From CAYTBN01 sp964542165 (GTDB lineage: Bacteria; Myxococcota_A; UBA796; UBA9615; CAYRNR01), in the NCBI GenBank assembly GCA_964542165.1, contig CAZITQ010000010.1, forward strand, positions 1-64,000: a stretch of 64,000 nt of DNA, read 5' to 3'. Below, one piece after another: positions 1 to 7,765 of this stretch (position 1 is the first letter of the stretch; every line of letters begins with the position of its first letter). The notes beneath the pieces are model-generated. The model was not told the origin of the DNA. It did no database searches and saw only the letters and a list, made by a program, of their open reading frames with translations. A program made the position numbers and the translations under genes.

Positions 1-2
1 TC

Positions 3-170
3 TTCACCCTGATCATCGTCCCGGTCGCCTACACCCTGGTCGACGGCCTCGCCGTCCGCGGCGGCAACCTCTGGGCCTGGGCGTTCCACCGCAAGGAATA
101 CCGCGCCCGCAAGGCCGCGGCGCTGGCGGGGGCGGATCGGGCGCGGTGGCAGGAGGAGGACGGGGAGTAA
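3..170 (+). CDS. RND efflux transporter permease, C-terminal end (partial)
   Basis: This is the last 55 codons of a gene whose start lies outside the window. The frame opens with the hydrophobic stretch FTLIIVPVAYTLVD, which matches the end of the last membrane helix of inner-membrane RND pumps (AcrB/CusA superfamily; the family usually shows V-P-x-x-Y-T-L here). It is followed by a charged cytoplasmic tail rich in Arg, Ala and Glu that ends in TAA at 168-170. Such pumps export drugs or metals with a periplasmic adaptor and an outer-membrane channel, but the substrate cannot be judged from the tail. Family assignment rests on one helix, so confidence is moderate. Confidence 0.6.
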   Translation, partial: FTLIIVPVAYTLVDGLAVRGGNLWAWAFHRKEYRARKAAALAGADRARWQEEDGE

Positions 171-261
171 CCCGAGACCGAACCAGAACGTCTCGCTCAG
201 CCCCCCGAGCCACAATCCTCACCGGAGGGCGGGCGGACGGCGGCGGGGTGGAGTGGGTGGA

Positions 262-337
262 TGGTGGGCAGGGACGGAGTTGAACCGCCGACACGGGGAT
301 TTTCAGTCCCCTGCTCTACCGACTGAGCTACCTGCCC
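262..337 (-). tRNA. tRNA-Phe (anticodon GAA), CCA encoded
   Basis: Read on the reverse strand, the sequence folds as a full cloverleaf. The 7-bp acceptor stem is GGGCAGG/CCTGCCC, the D stem GCTC/GAGC, the anticodon stem GGGGA/TCCCC with loop CTGAAAA (anticodon GAA), and the T arm GGCGG-TTCAACT-CCGTC with one G-U pair. The discriminator base is A and the CCA end is encoded at 264-262. It is the only RNA gene I can see in the window and accounts for most of the gene-free stretch 171-502. Confidence 0.96.
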
Positions 338-353
338 ACCGAAGAGGGGTCGT

Positions 354-382
354 TTTTTAGGCAACCGCGATCCAAATGTCAA
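354..382 (-). promoter_or_regulatory. Promoter of tRNA-Phe
   Basis: On the reverse strand a perfect -35 hexamer TTGACA (382-377) is followed after 17 bases by TAAAAA (359-354). Transcription would start near position 347, about 10 bases before the mature tRNA. Position and spacing fit a sigma-70 type promoter. Confidence 0.65.
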
Positions 383-502
383 CATTCGCGATCGGCAAAA
401 ATCGGGGCGCCGGGCGTGGAATCACCCTGGCTCGGGCCGGAGGGGCGGGGTTAGGCTAGGATGCGTTCGAGGTGGCTGACGAACGAGCGGCACGGGGAGT
501 CC

Positions 503-850
503 ATGACGATGCATCGAAGGATCGTGAGCTGGGGAATCGTGGCGGTGATGATGGGTGCGCTGGGCGGCCTGGGCTGCAGCGATGTCTGTGACGCCTACTG
601 CGACGCCACGGTGGACAAGATCGGCGGCCTGGGTTGCTGGGACGCCTGGGGGACGAGCTGGTCCGACCAGGGGTACGAGGACCAGGACGACTACCTGACC
701 CACTGCAAGGACACCTTCCAGGCCACCTATCAGGACGCCCGGGAGAACTCCGACTCCGCGGCCGCCGACGTGCGGCAGACCTGCGCCGACAAGCTGGACG
801 AGACCGACGCAGCCGAGAGCTGCGACGACGTCGCGCTCGCCGGCTACTAG
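503..850 (+). CDS. Small cysteine-rich lipoprotein
   Basis: The 115-residue product begins with a basic and hydrophobic signal segment that ends in a lipobox-like GGLGC near residue 25, so it is probably lipid-anchored. The mature part holds about seven further Cys and many acidic residues. ATG 503 is chosen because a GGGGAG ribosome site lies 5 bases upstream and the signal peptide starts there; the frame is open further upstream, from 461. The pattern GC-[SA]-D-x-C, then Cys and Trp residues at similar distances, recurs in the next gene, so the two look like tandem paralogues. No known domain is recognised and no function is proposed. Confidence 0.75.
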   Translation: MTMHRRIVSWGIVAVMMGALGGLGCSDVCDAYCDATVDKIGGLGCWDAWGTSWSDQGYEDQDDYLTHCKDTFQATYQDARENSDSAAADVRQTCADKLDETDAAESCDDVALAGY

Positions 851-851
851 G

Positions 852-885
852 CTCCTCGGCTGGCGGCGTTGCCGCAGCCGAGGAG
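852..885 (+). terminator. Hairpin after the first Cys-rich lipoprotein gene
   Basis: An 11-bp perfect stem CTCCTCGGCTG (852-862) / CAGCCGAGGAG (875-885) continues, after one bulged base, into an inner CGGC-GTT-GCCG hairpin. It begins two bases after the stop codon at 850. No T-run follows, so it may end transcription weakly or only protect the mRNA end. Confidence 0.5.
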
Positions 886-989
886 TTCGGAGTCGCTGCA
901 GGCCGGCGGGGCGCCGGCAGCAGAACTCCTCCTCGCCCCTCGAGATCCGCAGAGAATACGCGCGGCCGGCCGCGCACGCGATCCGACCG

Positions 990-1018
990 TTGCGCTCGGA
1001 TCGACCCTCCGCTATCAT
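990..1018 (+). promoter_or_regulatory. Probable promoter of the second Cys-rich lipoprotein
   Basis: TTGCGC (990-995) and TATCAT (1013-1018) are separated by 17 bases, and the predicted start near 1025 leaves a leader of about 50 bases before ATG 1076. Both boxes deviate from consensus, so this is a sequence-based suggestion only. Confidence 0.45.
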
Positions 1019-1075
1019 CCCGCCGAGCCTGGACCTGGCTGTACGTGCGTCCGGTCCCAGGCGGCGGAGGAATCC

Positions 1076-1573
1076 ATGAGCAGCAAGGGCATCGTCATCG
1101 CTCTGGTGCTGGGTGTGGGATTGATGTCGGTCGGTTGCGCAGACACCTGCCGGCAGACTTGCAACTTCGCGGCGGACTACGTCGAGTCGTGCATGCCCCA
1201 GTGGAACGTCACCTGGGAAAACTTCGACGCGGACTGGAGCAGCAAGGCGGACTACCGCAAGGCCTGCAACGACAGCGCCAACGAGGGGCGCGGCCAGGTC
1301 GCCGACTGCTGCCCTGAGGAGGACGCCGAGGCGGCCTGCGAGGGGTCCGAGGAAGACGACTGCGTCGAGACCAAGAAGAACGAGTGCGAGAACAACGCGC
1401 TCCTCGCCATCGACCGCAACTGCGAGGACGTCAAGGACTCCTACCGCCAGCCCTGTTCGGATTACTGGCAGTCCGTCTACGTCATGGGCGGTCCCCAGTT
1501 CCCCGAGGAGAACCCCACCTGTCAGGACCCTGACGCCGGCGACGACGACGACGACGACACCACCGGCGAATAG
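1076..1573 (+). CDS. Cysteine-rich lipoprotein with poly-Asp tail
   Basis: The 165-residue product has a signal peptide ending in a lipobox-like SVGC near residue 20 and about thirteen further Cys in the mature part. It ends in an acidic tail with six consecutive Asp residues before TTGE. ATG 1076 is preceded by GGCGGAGG at 5-base spacing; the open frame extends further upstream without start support. The Cys and Trp spacing after the lipid anchor parallels the preceding gene, so they are probably duplicated surface or periplasmic lipoproteins. Poly-Asp tracts recur in other secreted proteins of this window (58.1 kb, 60.6 kb). Function unknown. Confidence 0.75.
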   Translation: MSSKGIVIALVLGVGLMSVGCADTCRQTCNFAADYVESCMPQWNVTWENFDADWSSKADYRKACNDSANEGRGQVADCCPEEDAEAACEGSEEDDCVETKKNECENNALLAIDRNCEDVKDSYRQPCSDYWQSVYVMGGPQFPEENPTCQDPDAGDDDDDDTTGE

Positions 1574-1690
1574 TCCCTTCCGCTCCCCCCCAGTTCGCGA
1601 GCCCGCACCGGCGGATGGATGGATCCGTCCGCCCGGACGCCGTGGGCGCGAGCCGTGGACAGCGGGGTCGGTGGGGGGCGGCGGGTAGGG

Positions 1691-4303
1691 TCAGTCGTCG
1701 ACGACGATCGGGGCCAGCGTCATGGTGGCGAGGTTGTCCTGGCGTTCCATGAGGAGCAGCCCCGAGAGGGTCCAGCGCAGCTCTTCGGGGAGCAGGTCGG
1801 CGCCCAGCAGGTCCGTACCCACGAATCCCTTGCCGATCTGGAGCGACGGGATGAGTCCCACCCGGGGCATCGGGCGGAGGTGGACCTCGGCCCGGTCGGG
1901 GATGCCTGCCAGCTCCCGCGCGACCTCGACGGCGTCCATCAGGCCGCCCAGTTCGTCCACCAGGCCCGCGTCCAGGGCCTGGGCTCCGGTCCAGACCCTG
2001 CCCTGGGCGACCCGGTCCACGTCCGCGATGTCCTCGATGCCGCGGCCCTCCCGCACGTGCTCGATGAAGTCGGCGTACAGGGCGTCGACGATGCGCTCGA
2101 CGGCCCTGAACTCCGATGGCGTCCAGGCCTCGGAGTAGGAGTACAGGCCGGCGTTGTCCCCCCGCTGGATCCGCAAGGTGTCCACACCGAGTTTCTGGTA
2201 GAGCCCGCCCAGGCTGACCTTGCCGGCGTAGACGCCGATCGATCCGGTCAGAGTGGATGGATCGGCCAGGATTCGATCGGCGGCGCAGGCCGAGTAGTAG
2301 CCGCCCGAGGCCGCCATCGAGGCCATGCTGACGACCACGGGCTTCTTGCCCCGGGTCCGGTGGACCTCGCGCCAGATCTCCTCGCTGGCGAAGGCCGAAC
2401 CCCCGGGGCTGTCGATCCGCAGCACGATGGCCTTGATCGCGCGGTCGCCGCGGGCGTGCCGGATCGCCCTGGCGATGGTGTCCGAGCCTGCGACCTCCAG
2501 CAGGCCCAGGGGAAGTCGGCCCGACCGTCCGGTGTTGATCAGGCCGTCGATATGGATCACCGCGATCGAGTTGGGGGCGCGCCAGTGGGGGGAGGCGGCG
2601 ACCTCTTCGAGGGGCTCACGCAGGTTCAACTTCGGCCGTGCCAGGTCCTTCTTCACCCGGGTCCGGACCTCGTCCGGGTAGACCAGGGCATCGACCAGCC
2701 CCCGCTCCAGGGCCAGCGCCGCGGGGTAGGGCGCGTCGTCCACCAGGGCCCCCATCTCGCCGGCGTCTACCCCCCGCCCCTCGGCCAGCGCCCCGAGCAG
2801 GCGCTCGAACCGGTCGTCCAGCAGGGCGTTGCGCACCTCCAGGTTGGGCCCGGTCGGGCCGGTCTCGGTGAATCGCTCGGGACTCGACTTGTATCGGCCG
2901 ATGCGGCTGAACTGGGCGTCGACGCCGAAGCGATCCATGGCACTCTTGTAAAAGAACATGCGCGAGGAGAGGCCGGTGACCGCCAGGGTTCCCGCGGGGT
3001 GGAGCCAGATCCGGTCGCAGGCGCTGGCGAGGTAGTAGTCGACGGTGTCGCCGCCGCTCTCGAGATAGGCATAGACCGGGGTTCCCCCCTCCCGCAGGCG
3101 CAGGATCTCGGCGCGGAGTTCCTCCGTCTGGGCCATGCCCGCCGAGTACCCGTCCAGGCGCAGCAGCAGGGCGGACACGGATCGCTGATCACCCAGATCC
3201 CTCAGCGTCTGCAGGACGTCCGAGAATCGGGTGGCGGCCATGCGCGGCGCGAGGGGGCTGACGGTGGGATTCTCCCGCAGGTGCCCGAGGTCGATCTCGG
3301 CGAGGCTGCGGGACGGCACGAGCTTCGTGGGCCGGTGATCCGCCGACGTGCCCACCCCGGCCGCCCATCCCCCGAGGCCCGGATCGTCCCGGGTATGGAC
3401 CCGGGCCAGGCCCCCGACCCAGCCGCCGCGGAAATGCAGCTGGAGGCCGAAGCCCAGGTTGGCGCGGTCGTCCACGGTGGCCAGCAGTTGCACGCCGTCC
3501 ACGGGCTCGACCATCGCCGCGATCCGCAGGTGGTGGGGGTTCGGCGGTCCGGCCGTCTCGTAGATCCAATCCAGACCGAGGGAGACCCGGTAGCCGAAGG
3601 GTCGGATGGCGACCCCCGCGTTCAGCTGGGGGCTGGCCCTCCCCTCGCTCCCCTCCACCCAGGCCAGGTCCCGCACGGCCCCGGCGAGGGAGAGCCAGGA
3701 CGCGGGCCGCAGGGCGACTCCCAGGTCCCAGGCCCCGTACACCGGCAGCTCCCGGCCGGGCACGTGGAGCCGGAACGCGGCGCCGAGGCTGAGTGCTTCG
3801 GTCACCGGGACACCGAACCCGAGGGCGGCGTGGCCCCGGGAACCCTCGCCGGCCAGGATCGCCTGTCCACCCACGCCCAGCCCGAAGGTGCCGGCGTAGC
3901 CCCCCAGTCCCACCGGTCCTCCGCTGGGCCGGGCGCTGGCGATGCCGAGTTCCGCGCCCAAGGCGCGGCGGCATACCAGGGCGGCGGGGGTGACGTCCAG
4001 GGCGCGGGGGCCCGCCCCCCACGCGAAGGGGGGGGGGGGGAGTTCCGCCCAGGCCNNNNNNNNNNGGGGGGGGGGGGGGGGGGCGGGGGCGGGGGGGCCC
4101 GGCGGCCGGCCGGCCCGGAATCCCAGGGCGGCGGGGTTCACGTCCAGGGCTCGGGGGCCCTCCACCCAGGCGATGGGGGAGGGGAGGAGTACCGCACTGG
4201 CATCGACGGCGTCGGGCGGATCTTCGGCGGCGACGGCGGCCGGGATGGTGACCAGCTGGAGCGCCAGGAGCGTGCCGATTCCAACGGATCGGATCGTCTT
4301 CAT
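1691..4303 (-). CDS. sppA: SppA-type signal peptide peptidase with N-terminal beta-rich domain (crosses an assembly gap)
   Basis: About 870 codons. A signal peptide (residues 1 to about 26) is followed by roughly 320 residues of Gly-rich alternating segments that look like an outer-membrane or beta-sandwich domain. Two SppA (peptidase S49) repeats follow, starting near residues 345 and 575. The Lys of IGRYKSSPE (about 469) and the Ser of MAASGGYY (about 664) fit the Ser-Lys dyad of 67K-type SppA, which degrades cleaved signal peptides in the membrane. ATG 4303 is preferred over an upstream TTG at 4318. The gap at 4056-4065 lies near residue 80. The text GPRALDV-[NT]-PAAL appears on both sides of it, so the true protein is probably some 40 residues shorter. 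The gene is divergent from the envelope-machine operon. Confidence 0.85.
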   Translation of the reverse strand: MKTIRSVGIGTLLALQLVTIPAAVAAEDPPDAVDASAVLLPSPIAWVEGPRALDVNPAALGFRAGRPPGPPAPAPPPPPXXXXAWAELPPPPFAWGAGPRALDVTPAALVCRRALGAELGIASARPSGGPVGLGGYAGTFGLGVGGQAILAGEGSRGHAALGFGVPVTEALSLGAAFRLHVPGRELPVYGAWDLGVALRPASWLSLAGAVRDLAWVEGSEGRASPQLNAGVAIRPFGYRVSLGLDWIYETAGPPNPHHLRIAAMVEPVDGVQLLATVDDRANLGFGLQLHFRGGWVGGLARVHTRDDPGLGGWAAGVGTSADHRPTKLVPSRSLAEIDLGHLRENPTVSPLAPRMAATRFSDVLQTLRDLGDQRSVSALLLRLDGYSAGMAQTEELRAEILRLREGGTPVYAYLESGGDTVDYYLASACDRIWLHPAGTLAVTGLSSRMFFYKSAMDRFGVDAQFSRIGRYKSSPERFTETGPTGPNLEVRNALLDDRFERLLGALAEGRGVDAGEMGALVDDAPYPAALALERGLVDALVYPDEVRTRVKKDLARPKLNLREPLEEVAASPHWRAPNSIAVIHIDGLINTGRSGRLPLGLLEVAGSDTIARAIRHARGDRAIKAIVLRIDSPGGSAFASEEIWREVHRTRGKKPVVVSMASMAASGGYYSACAADRILADPSTLTGSIGVYAGKVSLGGLYQKLGVDTLRIQRGDNAGLYSYSEAWTPSEFRAVERIVDALYADFIEHVREGRGIEDIADVDRVAQGRVWTGAQALDAGLVDELGGLMDAVEVARELAGIPDRAEVHLRPMPRVGLIPSLQIGKGFVGTDLLGADLLPEELRWTLSGLLLMERQDNLATMTLAPIVVDD
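4056..4065. other. Assembly gap (10 N) with duplicated, G-rich flanks
   Basis: Ten N are flanked by G homopolymer runs. About 60 bases on the left (near 3970-4035) and on the right (near 4110-4175) align with each other with scattered differences, sharing GACGTCCAGGGC / CACGTCCAGGGC and neighbouring words. This suggests that two low-quality contig ends from the same place were joined as if they were separate. Confidence 0.85.
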
Positions 4304-4345
4304 TTCCTTCGTCCTCAAGGGCAGTTACAACGATGCTACAGGACG

Positions 4346-4375
4346 TTGACACGTCTCCAGGGGCGTGACTATCCT
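4346..4375 (+). promoter_or_regulatory. Promoter of the envelope-machine operon
   Basis: A perfect TTGACA (4346-4351) and TATCCT (4370-4375) are spaced by 18 bases, with a predicted start near 4382 and a leader of about 90 bases to ATG 4471. It lies between this operon and the divergent sppA gene, and no other convincing promoter precedes the next three genes, which are coupled. Confidence 0.6.
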
Positions 4376-4470
4376 AACGCCTTGGAAGAATTGTGTTCTC
4401 AAGCCGCAGACCCGCCGTTCGCGATTCAAGGGGATTGGCAGGCGGTACCGCCCTTCTCAGGGGGTCCAAG

Positions 4471-5202
4471 ATGACATCGAAGCTGGCTGTTTGGCTCGGG
4501 TTCTGCTTCCTCGTCTCGAGTCTCGTTTGGACGCTTCCCGCGTCGGCCCAACCCGCCGACGAGCCTGAGGCGACCGAAGAGGAGAGCGGGGAGCCCGAGG
4601 GTGAAGAGGCCGACGGTGAAGACGGCGCGGAGGAGGCGGAGGAGGCCGAACCGGCCCCCCGCGACGAGATGAGCCTCACCCGCGAGCTCAAGACCGTCGA
4701 GCAGAACGTCAACGTGCTCAAGGAGAAGGTGTTCCGCAGCAAGGCTCGCCTGCTCCTGCTCGAGGAGAAGGTGATCAAGGGTGTGGTTGCCGGGGCCAAG
4801 GCCTCGTTGATCCACGTCAATCGCCTGGGCTCGGCCTATCGCATCGAGTCGATCTCCTACGACTTCGACGGCACGCCCATCTTCGAGAAGGTCGACAGCT
4901 CCACCGACTTCCACAAGAAGAAGGAGCTCAAGATCTTCGAGGGGAACATCCCCCCGGGGTCCCACACCATCACGGCGACGATCGTGGTCAAGGGCAACGG
5001 GAGTGGAGGTTTCTCGTATCTGGACGATTACTCGTTCAAGGGGCGTGAGAGCTACTCGTTCATCGCGGAGGACAACAAGACGGCTGTCATCCGCATGGTC
5101 TTGCAGAAGAAGGGTGGGCCCCTCGGCGGTTTCGAGGAGGGGCCCGAGATGAAATTCGAGCAGGAGGACATCGCGAACCTCTCCAGCGGAAACGAAAGCT
5201 GA
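4471..5202 (+). CDS. Secreted coiled-coil protein, first gene of the Glt/Agl-like operon
   Basis: The 243-residue product has a signal peptide (residues 1-27, ending PASAQ), a very acidic stretch (about 30-70), a Leu/Lys-rich coiled coil (about 72-115) and a C-terminal beta-rich part with a Gly-rich turn. ATG 4471 follows the GGGG of CAGGGGGTCCAAG; the frame is open upstream but lacks a ribosome site. Its position, directly before three TPR genes of a TolQR-driven envelope system, makes a periplasmic structural role likely. I see no lipoyl or acyltransferase features. Function not recognised. Confidence 0.75.
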   Translation: MTSKLAVWLGFCFLVSSLVWTLPASAQPADEPEATEEESGEPEGEEADGEDGAEEAEEAEPAPRDEMSLTRELKTVEQNVNVLKEKVFRSKARLLLLEEKVIKGVVAGAKASLIHVNRLGSAYRIESISYDFDGTPIFEKVDSSTDFHKKKELKIFEGNIPPGSHTITATIVVKGNGSGGFSYLDDYSFKGRESYSFIAEDNKTAVIRMVLQKKGGPLGGFEEGPEMKFEQEDIANLSSGNES

Positions 5203-5239
5203 GCCCGCAGCCGCCGGCCGCAGTGCAAGGAAGCGCTCG

Positions 5240-7765
5240 ATGCGAAGTACGGCGCCCATCTACTCGCTGACCCTACCGGCGCTCGCCGGCGCGCTGGCGC
5301 TGGTGACGCTGCTCCTGTCTCCGCTCCCCTCGGACGCCGCCCCGCGCACCACGGGGCGAGGGGCCCTCAACCCCTCGGCCCACCTGGACCTGACCGTGGA
5401 GCAGCTCGACCTGCTCGAGCGCCGGGTCCAGCTGCTGCAGGGGGCCATCGAGGGGCGGCCGATGAGCCGCTCTCCGTCCGAGGTCAAGGACCTGCTGTTC
5501 GAGGCGAACTTCGCGTTCTTGACCGAGGACTACGCCCAGGCCTCACTGCTGTACTTCTCCCTGCTGGAGAACGGTGACCTGGACTCCCATCCCTCCAAGG
5601 CGGACGCGGAGTACTACCTGGCCGAGAGCCTGTTCCTGGGCCGCAACTACTACCCGGCGCAGGCGGCGTACCAGGAGATCGTCTCGGTGGGGGCGATCCA
5701 TCCCCACTACGACGACTCGGTGATGAAGCTGATCGAGATCTTCGGCTTCACCGGCGACGTGGACCAGTTCAACTACTACTACAACAACTTCCTGCAGACG
5801 ACGCGGGCAGGCACCGGCGCATCGGCGCTGCGGGTGCGCTACGCCCTGGGCAAGACCCTCTACCGGCAGGGCAAGCTCGCCGACGCCAAGCAGATGTTCG
5901 CCGACTTCCCCAAGGGGAGCACCTACACGGCCCAGGCCCGATACCACTACGGCGAGATCCTCGTGAAGGAGGGCTTCGAGGCCTACCAGCTGGGCGACGC
6001 GGAGGGCGCAAGCACCATCTATCGCTCGGCGATCCCGGTCTTCGAGGACGTGGTCCAGCTCCCCGTGTCCACCGACGAGCAGACCCTGGTGCTCCACCTG
6101 GCGTGGCTGGCCCTGGGGACCCTGCACTACGAGCTGGACAACCTGCAGCTGGCCATCGAGGCCTACCAGAACGTGCCCCAGGACTCGGAATTCTTCGCCG
6201 ACGCCCTGGTGCAGATCTGCTGGGCCTACATCCGGCTGGGCGTCATCGCCGCCGAGGACCCGCTGGTCAAGCCGGCCGAGGCCAAGCAGAACGCCCGCGA
6301 GAATTTCCAGCGGGCCTACCGCACGATCGACCTCTTCCTCCTGGCCTTCCCCGAGGACACCCGGGAGGCGGAGCTCAAGCTGCTGATGGCTCACCTGCAG
6401 GTGAAGCTGGAGGAGTACCAGGAGGCCCTCGACGACTACGAGACCGTGGTGGAGGACTTCGACGCCATCCGCGCGCGGCTCAACCACATCGTCGAGTCCG
6501 ACGTCGACCCGATGGTCTACTTCAACCAGCTTGTGGACGAGACCTTCATCGTCGAGGCCGAGTACCAGGTCCCCGAACTCGCCGCCCGCATGGCCCGTCA
6601 GGACCCACGGCTCAACGAGGCCGTGGAGATCGCCTCGGACCTGAAGCGAGAGACCCGCGAGATCGACGCGAGCCAGGAGACCGTGGCCCGGCTGGAAGAG
6701 GCCCTCCGCACCGAGCGATCGGGCGAGATGATGACGACCTACCGGGCTCGTCGCCAGGAGATCGACGGCTTCGACGCCCGGATCCTCTCCATGGAGAGCG
6801 ACCTGGTCTTCATCGAGGCCAACTACCTGATCGACGCCCTGGGTGGCGAGCGTGCCGCCGGCGTCCGGGAGATCGTGACCGAGCGCGCCGCCCTGGGCAG
6901 CCAGGTGAACGAGGTGTCGTCCCTGTACACCGACCGCACCGAGTACCGCGAGGACCTCGAATCCGCGGCCCGGGCCATCGACACCGAGGCGTACAAGCTC
7001 GAAGCCAACGTGGACGACACCCTGGCCCGACTGGCGGGGGTCGAGCTCTACCTCAAGAACGAGCTCGCCACAGGGTTCATGACGGACGCCGAGGTCCAGG
7101 GACACAAGCTGGTACTGGACGGAATCCGCAGGGAGCTGACCGAGGCCTCGGAGGGCCTGGCCGACGTGCACAGGAGGATGGACCCCCGCCGCGTGACGGC
7201 ACATCTGGTGACCGTGGGCGGCGCAGGTGAGCAGTCCCAGCGCCAGTCGGCGCGGGCGGGGATCGCGTCCCTGGTGGAGCGCCTGGTGGACTACCGCTCC
7301 GGCGTCAGCCGGGGTACGGCCAACGAGTTCTTCGCCACCGTCGACGACGCCCGCAGCCGGTTGCGAAGGCAGCGGACGGTCTGCAGCGCGTTGCTCGTCG
7401 ACCTGGAACGGCGGGAGAGCGAGGAGATCGCCGAGATCAGCCGGCTGCTCGACGAGGAGCGGCGGGCTCTGCTGGGCTACGAGGGCGACGCCACGGCCTT
7501 TGCCCGGGACAGCCGGGACGTCTCCGGCGAGATCGCCGAGACCAGCTTCCGCCAGGTGCAGGAGCTGTTCGCGGACACGGTGATGCAGGCCGACATGGGC
7601 GCCATCGACGTCTACTGGAAGCAGAAGGAGGACATCTCCGAGGAGACCGCGACCATCCGGGCGGAGCTGAAGGACACCCTCAACCAGCTCAAGCACATGT
7701 ACGAGGGCCTCCTCGAGTTCGAAGACGACGAGGAAGAGGAGAGCGCGGGGGTGACGGTACAATGA
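5240..7765 (+). CDS. TPR and coiled-coil periplasmic protein of a Glt-like complex
   Basis: The 841-residue product has an N-terminal hydrophobic export signal (about 1-33). Helical TPR-type repeats follow (about 85-420, e.g. the module AFLTEDYAQASLLYFSLLE), then a long charged coiled coil (about 450-820) ending in an acidic tail. ATG 5240 has AAGGAAG upstream. The last codons overlap the next gene by four bases (ATGA), which implies translational coupling. Large TPR proteins are structural parts of the Myxococcus Glt gliding complex (GltC, GltD); this one is GltC- or GltD-like by context and architecture, but which cannot be decided by eye. Confidence 0.8.
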   Translation: MRSTAPIYSLTLPALAGALALVTLLLSPLPSDAAPRTTGRGALNPSAHLDLTVEQLDLLERRVQLLQGAIEGRPMSRSPSEVKDLLFEANFAFLTEDYAQASLLYFSLLENGDLDSHPSKADAEYYLAESLFLGRNYYPAQAAYQEIVSVGAIHPHYDDSVMKLIEIFGFTGDVDQFNYYYNNFLQTTRAGTGASALRVRYALGKTLYRQGKLADAKQMFADFPKGSTYTAQARYHYGEILVKEGFEAYQLGDAEGASTIYRSAIPVFEDVVQLPVSTDEQTLVLHLAWLALGTLHYELDNLQLAIEAYQNVPQDSEFFADALVQICWAYIRLGVIAAEDPLVKPAEAKQNARENFQRAYRTIDLFLLAFPEDTREAELKLLMAHLQVKLEEYQEALDDYETVVEDFDAIRARLNHIVESDVDPMVYFNQLVDETFIVEAEYQVPELAARMARQDPRLNEAVEIASDLKRETREIDASQETVARLEEALRTERSGEMMTTYRARRQEIDGFDARILSMESDLVFIEANYLIDALGGERAAGVREIVTERAALGSQVNEVSSLYTDRTEYREDLESAARAIDTEAYKLEANVDDTLARLAGVELYLKNELATGFMTDAEVQGHKLVLDGIRRELTEASEGLADVHRRMDPRRVTAHLVTVGGAGEQSQRQSARAGIASLVERLVDYRSGVSRGTANEFFATVDDARSRLRRQRTVCSALLVDLERRESEEIAEISRLLDEERRALLGYEGDATAFARDSRDVSGEIAETSFRQVQELFADTVMQADMGAIDVYWKQKEDISEETATIRAELKDTLNQLKHMYEGLLEFEDDEEEESAGVTVQ

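Noticed and set aside
659..669. TGGTCCGACCA, a perfect FadR-type palindrome
   Set aside because: It lies inside the coding region of the first Cys-rich lipoprotein (Trp-Ser-Asp-Gln codons), far from a promoter; a chance match in G/C-rich DNA is likely.
1619..4474. Very long open frame opposite the sppA gene
   Set aside because: The protein text is low-complexity Gly/Pro/Arg/His without domains and crosses the N gap. It mirrors a real gene with SppA motifs on the other strand, a usual effect of high G+C content.
4471..5202. Reading the first operon gene as a dihydrolipoamide acetyltransferase
   Set aside because: The acidic Pro/Ala-poor linker and coiled coil can mislead searches, but no lipoyl domain, no catalytic HxxxD motif and a clear export signal are seen.
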